A stretch of DNA of 64,000 nucleotides. Source: Bradyrhizobium vignae (GTDB lineage Bacteria; Pseudomonadota; Alphaproteobacteria; Rhizobiales; Xanthobacteraceae). Where the stretch lies: the NCBI RefSeq assembly GCF_004114425.1, contig NZ_RDQF01000027.1, forward strand, positions 24,804 through 88,803. The letters are read 5' to 3'. The position numbers were made by a program, and so were the translations under genes. How positions within the stretch are numbered: the stretch's first letter is position 1; each line of letters begins with the position of its first letter. Shown here piece after piece: positions 26,788 to 34,314 of the stretch. The notes beneath the pieces are model-generated. The model was not told the DNA's origin and made no database searches. It saw nothing but the letters and a program-made list of their open reading frames with translations.

Positions 26788-27464
26788 CGACGGTCCTCCG
26801 AACGGGACGCTTCGCAGCGCAGCAACACAATCAACAGCGCGACCACGGGCAGGCCCAACGCGAGATCGGGAATGTTCTTGGCGGCAAAAGCGCCGGCCGC
26901 GGCACCGAAGCCGAACACGGCACACAATGCGAAGAAAATGCCCGAGCGGCGCAGCGTTCCCAGTGGGGCGCTCCCTGCCGCGACCGCGAAGACGTTCTCG
27001 ATGGCCTGACGCATATTGCCGGTGATCATCACCGTGCTGCATACCGTGCCTTCGACCTTGATGAACATTGTAGCCTGCATCGCCGCCACGACGGAAATAC
27101 CGAGCGTTCCGGCCAGATCGGGCAACCGATTGTGCAGGATGCCGATCGCTACCAAGAGCAGGATCTCGATCAGCGTGCTGATCGCGCTGGCCCGCTCGCC
27201 CGCCACGCGGCGCAGCCAGGCCGCGATCACGATTCCGATCGCGAAAGCCAGGATTGGCGGCACGAACTGCAAGGCCTTAGCCCAGTTGCCGGCCATCCCA
27301 TAGACCCAGAGGAAGATCAGATTGGCGGTCTGGGCATTCGCCATCACACCGTGGATGATCCAGGTATAGGCGTCGATGTAGCCGCCCGCGAAGGCGAGCA
27401 GCAAGACGATCCCGACCGTCTCGTCGCGGCGGATCGCGCCGGCTGCGACGTCCAAGGTACTCAT
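26784..27464 (-). CDS. DUF1275 (YoaK-type) membrane protein
   Basis: 226 aa from ATG 27464; upstream ATGs at 27491 and 27518 are possible but lie closer to the FixK-type box than in sister operons. Around six membrane helices, with the family pattern GYIDAYTWIIHGVMANAQTAN at the start and FIKVEGTVCSTVMITGNMRQ in the middle. Function unknown for the family. Overlaps the SulP gene by 4 bp, so they are co-expressed; a joint transport role is plausible but unproven. Confidence 0.82.
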   Translation of the reverse strand: MSTLDVAAGAIRRDETVGIVLLLAFAGGYIDAYTWIIHGVMANAQTANLIFLWVYGMAGNWAKALQFVPPILAFAIGIVIAAWLRRVAGERASAISTLIEILLLVAIGILHNRLPDLAGTLGISVVAAMQATMFIKVEGTVCSTVMITGNMRQAIENVFAVAAGSAPLGTLRRSGIFFALCAVFGFGAAAGAFAAKNIPDLALGLPVVALLIVLLRCEASRSEDRR

Positions 27465-27530
27465 GTCGGCAATACGGGCTGTCGCAAACATTTCATCGCG
27501 CCATAGGCATCGCCTCATCCCCGCTGAGGC

Positions 27531-27544
27531 TTGATCTGGATCAA
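27531..27544. promoter_or_regulatory. FixK/FNR-type box upstream of DUF1275-SulP
   Basis: TTGATCTGGATCAA, both halves perfect. Centre 73.5 bp before the chosen DUF1275 start. Confidence 0.78.
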
Positions 27545-27645
27545 GCAACATCCCGCCGTCGGCAATCAAATCACGCCAAAGCGCCGGGGAAATGCCATGG
27601 AAACCGTCGGGTGGATCATCGCCACCGCACCGGAAATTTTCCTGC

Positions 27646-27765
27646 ACCGGCGCCTGCGACGTGGCCGAGAGTCAGACGCCGGTGCTCGCCGTGCCCTATG
27701 CGGTCGGCAATGTCGTGCTGACGGTGCTCGGTCCGATCGTGGTCGCCGCAACTTTTGAAGGTTGA
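27646..27765 (+). pseudogene. C-terminal remnant of an AspT-type transporter
   Basis: Forty codons ending in TGA at 27763-27765 read TGACDVAESQTP followed by VLAVPYAVGNVVLTVLG and a hydrophobic tail. This matches the last membrane helix region of aspartate:alanine exchanger proteins (compare the intact one at 20482: ...GFPVGYAVSGILLTIFG). Nothing upstream in this frame continues the family, and there is no start codon. It looks like a leftover 3' end of a second transporter copy, lying between the FixK-type box and the following hydrolase gene. Confidence 0.6.
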
Positions 27766-27776
27766 GGGAGGTTGCG

Positions 27777-28661
27777 ATGCGTTGTTTGCCTGCGATCCTC
27801 CGCTCTTTCGCGACCACCCTCCTCATCCTTCTTGTCTTCGCATCGTCTGCCCGCACGGAGGTCGAGGTTCGCATTCAGGAGGAGATCTGGGCCCTCCCGC
27901 TGCCGCTGCCCATGTTCGCCTATCTGGTACGCCCGGTCGGCGATGGTCCCTTCCCGCTCGTCATCATGAATCATGGCGTCTCGCTCAAGCCGACCGATCG
28001 GAGCTTCTTTCCCTTGGTCGAATTCCGCGATGCCGCCAAATGGTTCGCGACACGGGGCTACCTCGTGGTGGCTCCAGTCGGCACCGGCTATGGCGCAGCC
28101 GCAATCGACATTCCCGAGCGCGCACTGTTTGGCCCGTTCTTCTCCAAAGTCGGCAAGTGCACCAATCCGAACTTTCATGATGCGGGCCTTGCGGTCGCCC
28201 AGGTCGATCTTTGGATCATCGACTTTTTGGCCGCCGAAAAGCGGATCATCCCAAAGGACGTAATCGTGGTCGGGCAGTCCGCCGGCGGCTGGGCTTCCAT
28301 CGCCTTATCGAGCGTGAACCCGCCGCAGGTGAAGGCGATCATCACGTTTGCTGCCGGCCGCGGCGGCCGTGTCGGAGGCAAGCCGAACAACAATTGCGCG
28401 CCCCACAAGCTGATCGAGGCCACCGCGGATTTCGGCCGCACATCGCGACTGCCGATGCTGTGGATCTACATCGAGAATGACACGTTCTTCGGACCCGATC
28501 TGTCGAAGCGCATGCATGCCGCCTTCACCGCCGCCGGCGGCCGGGCCGAGTATCATCTGATGCCGCCCTTCGGCAATGAGGGACATTTCTTCATCGGTTC
28601 GCCGGACGCGATTCCGCTCTGGTCACCCCTGGTTACGAAATTCCTCGATGCGCAGAAATGA
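27777..28661 (+). CDS. Secreted alpha/beta hydrolase (dienelactone hydrolase-like)
   Basis: 294 aa from ATG 27777 with GGGAGG upstream. Signal peptide (LRSFATTLLILLVFASSART). The hydrolase core shows VIMNHG (oxyanion strand), G-Q-S-A-G-G nucleophile elbow in the middle, an Asp in IYIENDTFFG and a His in GNEGHFFIG. Related to secreted dienelactone-hydrolase/prolyl-oligopeptidase-like enzymes; substrate unknown. Followed after 24 bp by the IalB-like gene, so probably one transcript. Confidence 0.82.
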   Translation: MRCLPAILRSFATTLLILLVFASSARTEVEVRIQEEIWALPLPLPMFAYLVRPVGDGPFPLVIMNHGVSLKPTDRSFFPLVEFRDAAKWFATRGYLVVAPVGTGYGAAAIDIPERALFGPFFSKVGKCTNPNFHDAGLAVAQVDLWIIDFLAAEKRIIPKDVIVVGQSAGGWASIALSSVNPPQVKAIITFAAGRGGRVGGKPNNNCAPHKLIEATADFGRTSRLPMLWIYIENDTFFGPDLSKRMHAAFTAAGGRAEYHLMPPFGNEGHFFIGSPDAIPLWSPLVTKFLDAQK

Positions 28662-28685
28662 GCTCATATCTCGGAGACCGCGACG

Positions 28686-29267
28686 ATGCCTCGCCCTCTT
28701 GATTGCCTCTCTGGGCTGTTGATGATTGCAGTCGGGACCGCCACAAGCTCAACCCTGGCCGCGCCGGAGGCATCGCGAGCCGACAGGCCTGCCGAGGTCG
28801 CAACGCGCGGCCAGCGCGAAGCAAAGGATATCCGCTATGGCGACTGGCAGAAACTCTGCTTCAAGGCCGGCGGTGCGTCCACCCTGTGCCGAACCTCGAT
28901 CACCGGCCAATTCGCAACCGGACAGACGGCCGTGCGCCTCGATCTGATCGAGCGGGAGGACGCTCCCACGGCCCGCCTGCAAATTTTCGTACCTGTGGGG
29001 ATGTACTTGCAACAGCCGCCGAAATTGAGCGTCGACCATGGCGACGCCTTCCGCGTGCCCTATACTTGGTGTCTCACCAATCTATGCGTCGCCGCCGACG
29101 TAGCGGCGCCCCAAGTTATCAAAGAGATGGAAACCGGAAAGGCGCTTGTGCTCGAACTCATCGATTCGAATCTTCTTGCCGTTACGACTTCGATTCCGTT
29201 GGCGCAATTCGGCTCCGTCCACAAAGGTGCACCAACCAGAACGCTCGAGCAGTATATCGACGAATGA
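28686..29267 (+). CDS. IalB-like (invasion-associated locus B) periplasmic protein
   Basis: 193 aa with a signal peptide ending near STLAAPE. The IalB pattern is visible: YGDWQKLCFKAGG, LCRTSITG, LQIFVPVGMYLQQPPKLSVDHG, and WCLTNLCVA; four Cys, likely two disulphides. IalB-type proteins are common in rhizobia and Bartonella envelopes; the biochemical role is unclear. Follows the secreted hydrolase gene closely. Confidence 0.82.
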   Translation: MPRPLDCLSGLLMIAVGTATSSTLAAPEASRADRPAEVATRGQREAKDIRYGDWQKLCFKAGGASTLCRTSITGQFATGQTAVRLDLIEREDAPTARLQIFVPVGMYLQQPPKLSVDHGDAFRVPYTWCLTNLCVAADVAAPQVIKEMETGKALVLELIDSNLLAVTTSIPLAQFGSVHKGAPTRTLEQYIDE

Positions 29268-29281
29268 TGACCAGAGTGGAG

Positions 29282-29719
29282 TTACGAAATACGGGCGCGC
29301 TCGACGGATTCGATCAACGACTGCGCCGCAAAGGGTTTGATCAAGTAGGCAATTCAGCCGGACGCAAGCGCAGCGGCACGGTTCGCAACGCAATCATTAC
29401 CGGTTACATAGATTACGGGCGCGATGACGCCTTTCTCAGCCAGTCTTCGCCGCAGCTCGAGGCCGGACTTTGCGCCAAGATTGATGTCGAGAATGATGCA
29501 AATCGCGGTGTAGAACTTGCCATGTTCGAGCAAGGCACTCGCAGTGTCGAACAGCGTGGTGTCGAAACCGTGTCCTCGCAGAAGTCCGTCCATGCTGGCG
29601 CGCATGGACGCATCGTCGTCGACGACAAAGATGGACTCGCGTAAAGGCAAGGAGATCTGCCTTTCCCTAAGATTCGAAACTATTACGAGGGTGGGATACT
29701 GGATACGATTGCTCCGCAT
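29282..29719 (-). pseudogene. Single-domain response-regulator receiver with in-frame TGA
   Basis: A CheY/FixJ-type receiver: FVVDDDASMRASMDGLL, phospho-acceptor Asp in IILDINLG, and VIYVTGND. At 29354-29356 a TGA follows RAAALASG exactly where this family usually has Cys (ASGCIAYL). The same frame then continues IAYLIKPFAAQSLIESVERARIS to a TAA at 29282, including the conserved Lys-Pro. So one base turned a Cys codon (TGT/TGC) into a stop, or the product is truncated by ~25 residues and lacks the Lys. The start is uncertain (ATG 29719 gives a long leader). Confidence 0.75.
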
Positions 29720-29793
29720 TTCCGGGCGGACATGGCCTCAGCATTATCCTTTGGGGCAGTCACAACGGGAACCGCACCGCTGTGACGATGCGG

Positions 29794-30417
29794 CTACTGG
29801 TCGTTCGGGTCGAGTATTCCGAGTCGCTCTGCAATCGAAACGAGTTCCGCCAGCGAATGAACCTGCATCTTCTCCATCACTTGATGGCGGTGCGCCTTCA
29901 CTGTGCGTTCGGTGGTTCCGAGTTCACGTGCAATCTGCTTGTTGATCCGGCCGCGCACGATGAGATCAAACACCTGCCGCTCGCGCTGCGTCAGCGTGGC
30001 GAGATGACCCCGAAACGCATCAAGCCTGCTGCGTTCGGCGCGGGCCATTTTCTGGCGGGCCAACGCGCGCTCGATCGCGTCGAGCAGCTGCTCGGAGGAA
30101 ATCGGTTTGGTCAGGAAGTCTTCCGCACCCGCCTTGATCGCGCGGACGGTGGTTGGCGTGTCGGCATGACCCGTCAGGAAGATGATGGGCAGCATCGAAC
30201 CGGACGCGATCAAGCGGGCCTGCAGGTCCGGACCGCTCAGCCCCGGGATCCGGACGTCGAGCAGGATACAACCCGCCTGCTCGTCATCCGGCGCCGAATC
30301 CAGGAGTTCCAGTGCCGAGGCATAGGTCACGACCTCATATCCCGCGAGCTTCAGCCGGCGCTCAATCGCGGTCCGAAAGGACTTGTCGTCGTCAACAACG
30401 TGAACGAGGCCTGGCAC
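29794..30417 (-). CDS. FixJ-family response regulator (receiver plus LuxR-type HTH)
   Basis: 207 aa. Receiver domain residues 1-120 with the acidic pair (VVDDDK), phospho-acceptor Asp54 in LLDVRIPG, Thr in IIFLTGHAD and Lys in FLTKPIS. The LuxR-type helix-turn-helix (about 140-200) shows LTQRERQVFDLIVRGRINKQIARELGTTERTVK, written here in parts: LTQRERQVFDLI, then NKQIARELGTTERTVKAHR. No kinase is next door. It lies convergent to the IalB-like gene and 300 bp from the FixK-type regulator, recalling the FixJ-FixK cascade, though a link is inference. Confidence 0.88.
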   Translation of the reverse strand: MPGLVHVVDDDKSFRTAIERRLKLAGYEVVTYASALELLDSAPDDEQAGCILLDVRIPGLSGPDLQARLIASGSMLPIIFLTGHADTPTTVRAIKAGAEDFLTKPISSEQLLDAIERALARQKMARAERSRLDAFRGHLATLTQRERQVFDLIVRGRINKQIARELGTTERTVKAHRHQVMEKMQVHSLAELVSIAERLGILDPNDQ

Positions 30418-30723
30418 CTTTTACCTGTTACCGAACTATTGATAGGCAGCGCTCGAACGGCGCTCTCATTCTCAAAATCATTTCACGTTCGAAAATGGGA
30501 AAGTCTGCTTCGCAATATGCCGCACCTTTCATCGCGGCAAGCTTCTCATCCCGCGCAGCAATCGCCAGTGCTGTCCTTTGGTACAATGCACCTTGGGACA
30601 ATGGATTGAACTACCAACTTGATCGAAAATCAACCGTGGCGGGAGTGGGATAGCGCGGCGCATTTCCGGCTGAGATATTTTCATCCGACCGACCAATTCG
30701 GCGACAAGCTGAGGAGTTGGCCT
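30418..30723. other. Divergent intergenic region between the FixJ-like and FixK-like genes
   Basis: 306 bp without a gene. It must hold promoters for both regulators. The only structured element I see is TTGATCGAAAATCAA at 30619-30633: two perfect TTGAT/ATCAA half-sites but with a 5-nt instead of a 4-nt spacer, about 98 bp before the FixK-like start. It could be a weak autoregulatory site or chance. Confidence 0.4.
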
Positions 30724-31407
30724 ATGTTTGTTCGCATCACAACGGATTCCGCCCTGCGCCCCAACACCCTCCGCGACCTCGGCATGACCGGCCATTCAAA
30801 TGCGCTGGTCAATTTAAGCGAATTCTCCTACCGCAAGGGATCTGAGATTTACGGCGAGAAAGAGCCGGCCGAGTATGTTTACCAGGTCAAGTCCGGCGCG
30901 GTACGAAGTTACAAGCTGCTGTCGGATGGCCGCAGGCAGATCGGGGCATTTCACCTCGTTGGTGACATTTTCGGGCTTGAGAACGGCTGCGAGCACCGGT
31001 TCACGACCGAAGCGATCGTCGACACAACGGTGCGGCTGATCAAGCGACAAAGCCTTGAAACCGTGGCCGAGAGCGATGCCATGGTAGCCAGAAACCTGCT
31101 CAGCATGACCACGAGCAACCTCCAGCATGCGGAAGACCACATGCTGCTCCTCGGCCGCAAGACCTCCCTGGAGCGCGTCGCCGCATTCCTGATCGAAATG
31201 GACAAGCGCCTGACAGCCGCCGGCGTCATGGCGCTTCCAATGTCGCGGCGCGACATCGCCGATTATCTCGGCCTGACGCTGGAGACCGTCTCGCGCGCTC
31301 TGTCGCGGCTCCATGAACTCGGCGTTCTCGGCTTTGTCGGCAACACCCAACGCCAGATCATGCTGCTCGACCGACACCGGCTCGCCAGCCTCGATCTGCA
31401 GGCGTGA
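30724..31407 (+). CDS. CRP/FNR-family regulator, FixK type
   Basis: 227 aa from ATG 30724, chosen for GAGGAG 8 nt upstream; a longer frame from 30619 lacks an RBS. An N-terminal cyclic-nucleotide-binding-like beta barrel (about 25-130) and a C-terminal winged HTH are seen. The recognition helix LETVSRALSRLH (186-197) has Glu187, Ser190 and Arg191, the E-xx-S-R set by which FNR/FixK proteins read TTGA half-sites. There is no N-terminal Cys cluster (one Cys, at 89), so direct oxygen sensing through iron-sulphur is unlikely. It could act on the FixK-type boxes around it. A short hairpin and CTTTT follow its stop. Confidence 0.9.
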   Translation: MFVRITTDSALRPNTLRDLGMTGHSNALVNLSEFSYRKGSEIYGEKEPAEYVYQVKSGAVRSYKLLSDGRRQIGAFHLVGDIFGLENGCEHRFTTEAIVDTTVRLIKRQSLETVAESDAMVARNLLSMTTSNLQHAEDHMLLLGRKTSLERVAAFLIEMDKRLTAAGVMALPMSRRDIADYLGLTLETVSRALSRLHELGVLGFVGNTQRQIMLLDRHRLASLDLQA

Positions 31408-31465
31408 ACCGGCGAAAGGCCGCTTTTCACCATCCACATGGTCGCGCTTGACGGAGGCGACAGCA

Positions 31466-31921
31466 TCAGTTGCGTGGTAGACGCGGGCCAGGTGTTTCCG
31501 CGAGCCCGAGATGTTCGAGCGTCTTGAGCAAGACTTCGAACAGAATGGCGGCGGACCAGCCGAACAGAAGCACACCATTCATGGCGGTCAACGGGCCGAT
31601 CAGCCGCCATTCGCGCACCGGCGTGATATCGCCGTAGCCAAGCGTGGTGTAGTTGACGAAAGCAAAGTAGAGCACGTCGCCGTCGGCGGCAGCGACCCCG
31701 ACGACGAGATAGGTCGCCGCCCACACCAGAATTTCGAGCATGTGGGCGAACTTCAACACGACGGCAATCGCGATCATGACGCTCATGAGGTGCAGCCTCG
31801 GCCAAATGGTATGGCGCGGGACGGCACTGCGGGCAACGGCCACTGCAACCACTGTCACAAGCGCGTGGATCCCGGTATTGATCAAGCTGACCAACGTGCC
31901 GACAAGGAATTGGAGCATCAT
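31466..31921 (-). CDS. Two-TM potassium-channel-like protein
   Basis: 151 aa. Hydrophobic helices at about 5-30, 42-65 and 105-130 surround a pore loop with the selectivity filter TTLGYGDI (about residues 92-99), typical of ion_trans_2 channels. No RCK domain is attached. Convergent with the FixK-like gene. A FixK-type box with one mismatch lies 110 bp upstream, inside the end of the neighbouring gene. Potassium flux is the family expectation. Confidence 0.82.
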   Translation of the reverse strand: MMLQFLVGTLVSLINTGIHALVTVVAVAVARSAVPRHTIWPRLHLMSVMIAIAVVLKFAHMLEILVWAATYLVVGVAAADGDVLYFAFVNYTTLGYGDITPVREWRLIGPLTAMNGVLLFGWSAAILFEVLLKTLEHLGLAETPGPRLPRN

Positions 31922-32023
31922 CGGAGTGAATCAAACCTCATTTCGATGGCCTCAGCCCCTTATGATCGACGACGCGGCACGCATGGACGGCAGTGATGTC
32001 GCGTCAATCGCCGCAGTTGACGG

Positions 32024-32037
32024 TTGATCTAGGTCAC
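32024..32037. promoter_or_regulatory. Imperfect FixK/FNR-type box before the channel gene
   Basis: TTGATCTAGGTCAC differs from the palindrome at the last base. It overlaps the TAG stop of the AI-2E/PerM gene (32029-32031) and is 109.5 bp from the channel start, so it is weaker than the other candidates. Confidence 0.4.
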
Positions 32038-33153
32038 CCGTGCCTCGACGCCTTCTTTTGCCACAATCATCGCCTGATCAACCCGCGCTGACGCAGCGCG
32101 GTCAATCCCCATCCATGCCGTGGCAAGTTCCCAAGCCACCGACAGGATAATCGGCCCAATGAACAGGCCGATGATCCCATGCGCGAGCGTGCCACCAATG
32201 ACCCCGATCAGGATCACGAGCGTCGGCGTGGTCAAGCCTCGCCCCATGAGAAGCGGCTTCAGAATGTTGTCGAGAAGACCAACGACGACGAGATAAATGG
32301 TCAGGAGCAGGGCTACGGTCACGTCCTTGTCCATCCATATCCAGATAATCACGGGAAGAAGAACGATAGCCCCGCCGATCTGAACGATCGATAGCAAGAG
32401 CACGATGATGGCGAGCAGCCCCGCACTTGCGATGCCAGCGAGCTTAAAACCAATGCCCGCCAGCAGGGCCTGCACGATGGCGACACCGATGACGCCCTGT
32501 GAGACCGCGCGTATGGTGGCGCCGGCGAGCTCGAGGAACTGCTCGCTTTGGTCGGGCACGATGCGCAACAGGAAGCCGCGGAGCGCGGCAACAAGCTGCG
32601 CGCCGTGCGGAAGCAGAAAGCCCGCGACGATCACCGAGAGCAGGAATTGCAGCATGCCAATTCCGGTGTTACCGGCAAACGACAACATCATCCCGGCAAG
32701 CGGCTTCAAGTACGGTGCCACCTCGCGCAACGCCGCGCGGATGTTCGTGTAGGCCTCGTTCCAGATCGCGTAGAGCTGAGGACCGATCAACGGCCAATTC
32801 CTGACCTGCTCCGGCGCCGCCTGAAGTACGAGATCGCCGCTGCCGATCTGGCCCGCAAGGTCGCGAATCCCTTCAACGGCACTCAGGCCCAGCCAGGCGG
32901 CGGGACCGATGACAATGCCCAGCGTGACCAGGGTGAGAACGGCCGAGGCCGTCCGGGGACGGCCGCCGAGGCGTCCGGCGAGCCAGGCGAAGACGGGATG
33001 AAACGCCACTGCCAGCACTGCGCTCCAGCACAAGATCGGCACGAAGGGGCGGATCACGATGAAGGTCCACAGGATCAGCAGCCCGAGCAGGCCGAGCCGA
33101 ATCACAAACTGGACAATGTCCTCTGCGGACAGAAGCTGGCGAAGCGTCTTCAA
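32029..33153 (-). CDS. AI-2E/PerM-family transporter
   Basis: 374 aa if the TTG at 33153 is the start; the longer frame to 33297 would read through the FixK-type box and produce a hydrophilic leader, so the shorter start fits better (AGAGG about 10 nt upstream). About seven to eight membrane helices, including paired N-terminal ones (LGLLGLLILWTFIVIRPF) and the family's C-terminal LTTPTLVILIGVIGGTLAHGI region before FIGPIILSV. Members export small molecules, or couple to sodium/proton antiport; the substrate is unknown. Confidence 0.8.
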   Translation of the reverse strand: MKTLRQLLSAEDIVQFVIRLGLLGLLILWTFIVIRPFVPILCWSAVLAVAFHPVFAWLAGRLGGRPRTASAVLTLVTLGIVIGPAAWLGLSAVEGIRDLAGQIGSGDLVLQAAPEQVRNWPLIGPQLYAIWNEAYTNIRAALREVAPYLKPLAGMMLSFAGNTGIGMLQFLLSVIVAGFLLPHGAQLVAALRGFLLRIVPDQSEQFLELAGATIRAVSQGVIGVAIVQALLAGIGFKLAGIASAGLLAIIVLLLSIVQIGGAIVLLPVIIWIWMDKDVTVALLLTIYLVVVGLLDNILKPLLMGRGLTTPTLVILIGVIGGTLAHGIIGLFIGPIILSVAWELATAWMGIDRAASARVDQAMIVAKEGVEARVT

Positions 33154-33219
33154 GGCCGTTGCCCTCTGATCGACGGACGTACGCTGCAGAGTAGCTGGGG
33201 GGCCGCTCGCTTCGGAGGC

Positions 33220-33233
33220 TTGATCCAGATCAA
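33220..33233. promoter_or_regulatory. FixK/FNR-type box upstream of the AI-2E/PerM gene
   Basis: TTGATCCAGATCAA, both halves perfect. Centre 73.5 bp before the proposed TTG start at 33153, the same spacing as at the DUF1275 promoter. Confidence 0.72.
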
Positions 33234-33697
33234 GCCGGGCGCAGCCGATTGCAGGTCGGCGCAGATCGCACGGCGCACCACCACCGGCGAAGATCACTCG
33301 GTGCTGGTCTCAAGCACTTTGTGCCTTTCTCGGGAGCGCACCTTCTCGCGCTACGCACTTACGGCGCGATGAACCGTTCCTCCCACTTCAATCAATTGAT
33401 GTCGGACGCTACAGATTTATCTCCCGGTATGCACGTCGTTCACACAAGGCCTTCTAACCGATTGAAAGACTTAAAACTCTCGGTCCAATCCATCATCGGA
33501 GCCACAGAAAAAGCCAACGTACGCACTCCAAACTAACCGAAATTGCACACGTTTGTACGAATTCGGCAAAAAAATAACCCCAGCAAGTCCTTCGGACTGC
33601 TGAGGTTATTTGCCAACTTGTTGCGGGCAGGCGCAACCACCGATACCGACATTCGGTCCAAGTTGCGCTCTACTGGACGAACAAACGACCTGCTGGC
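33234..33697. other. Gene-poor stretch, no convincing CDS
   Basis: About 460 bp with lower GC than the surroundings. Short open frames on the plus strand lack family likeness and good ribosome sites. The only clear element is the terminator at 33568-33611. Confidence 0.5.
33568..33611 (-). terminator. Rho-independent terminator of the small gene at 33698
   Basis: AAATAACC (33572-33579) pairs with GGTTATTT (33604-33611), and the inner stem continues through CAGC/GCTG to a GTCC-TTCG-GGAC type tetraloop, with one mismatch and one bulge. On the minus strand it is followed by seven T (33574-33568). This fits termination of leftward transcription from 33928. Confidence 0.8.
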
Positions 33698-33928
33698 TCA
33701 AAGCTGTCCGTTGGACAGGCGCAATTCCTCGATGGCTCGGACGCAGATCTTGACGGGGTCCTTGAGGCCGGTCTGCCCGATCTCAATGATCTTCCTGGCT
33801 ATCAATTCGGTGAGGGGATCGTTTCGATCCTGTACGCCAATCGTGCGGAGGGCCTGCTTATAAGCGGTGGAAAGCCGCGTGATCTCTTCGGGTCCGAGAG
33901 GTGAGTTTTGAAGTAACTGCTGGAGCAA
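33698..33928 (-). CDS. Small conserved-looking hypothetical protein
   Basis: 76 aa, TTG start at 33928 (no ATG available; a TGA lies upstream in frame). Sequence pattern LGPEEITRLSTAYKQALRTI followed by DRNDPLTELIARKIIEIG and DPVKICVRAIEEL looks like a compact all-helical protein seen in this bacterial group; no function known. It has its own strong terminator, which supports it being a real gene. Confidence 0.65.
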   Translation of the reverse strand: MLQQLLQNSPLGPEEITRLSTAYKQALRTIGVQDRNDPLTELIARKIIEIGQTGLKDPVKICVRAIEELRLSNGQL

Positions 33929-33936
33929 CGCATCTC

Positions 33937-33978
33937 GGCATGACCATTCGTGTCATTCACATGCTTGAAGCCATCAAC
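33937..33978 (-). other. Short GGDEF-like fragment (VDGFKHVNDTNGHA)
   Basis: Fourteen codons on the minus strand read VDGFKHVNDTNGHA, the D-x-F-K-x-x-N-D-x-x-G-H signature of diguanylate cyclases. Nothing upstream or downstream in frame continues the domain, and the fragment is wedged between the end of the DUF3551 gene (5-bp overlap) and the start of the 76-aa gene. Probably a recombination scar; chance cannot be excluded for so short a match. Confidence 0.4.
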
Positions 33979-34264
33979 TTCTGCTGGCTTGCCTGTGCTT
34001 GTGTCGACGGCCGGTGCTTTTCGGAGCGTACGCAAAAGACTCGGTCTCGTAGAATGGATCGCGCGTGCAGCTTCCACCGCGTCCGGAAATCGTAGCAAGA
34101 CACTGCTCCATGGTATCGAAGCTGCAGATCCGCGTCGTGATCAACGCGTAGTCCACGCGACAGTACTCATAGTTGTTTGCGATTGCTGGCTCTGCAGTGC
34201 CCCAGAACGTTGCAGCAGCCAGCGCCGCCGCTGCGATGGAACTTGATGCGATAATCTTGGTCAT
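33974..34264 (-). CDS. DUF3551 family small secreted protein
   Basis: 96 aa from ATG 34264. Signal peptide (SSSIAAAALAAATFWGTAEPAIA), then the DUF3551 pattern with Cys in YEYCRVDY, TRICSFDTMEQCLA and GRGGSCTRDPFYE. The last ~20 residues (STGRRHKHRQASRS) are unusually basic and may come from the rearrangement next to it. Small exported protein typical of Bradyrhizobium relatives; role unknown. Confidence 0.78.
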   Translation of the reverse strand: MTKIIASSSIAAAALAAATFWGTAEPAIANNYEYCRVDYALITTRICSFDTMEQCLATISGRGGSCTRDPFYETESFAYAPKSTGRRHKHRQASRS

Positions 34265-34314
34265 GTCTGCCTTCCATAATTTGTGAAACCGACGCATAGC
34301 TAACCGGAGCGCAG

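Noticed and set aside
27531..27758. Plus-strand ORF overlapping the DUF1275 box and transporter remnant
   Set aside because: Begins within the FixK-type palindrome and its second half is an out-of-frame reading of the AspT-type remnant.
29354..29356. Selenocysteine insertion at the receiver TGA
   Set aside because: No SECIS-like hairpin was apparent immediately after the codon and receivers are not known selenoproteins; a nonsense mutation is simpler.
33249..33536. 95-codon plus ORF in the gap after the AI-2E/PerM gene
   Set aside because: Starts inside the FixK-type box region, has no ribosome site or recognisable sequence.
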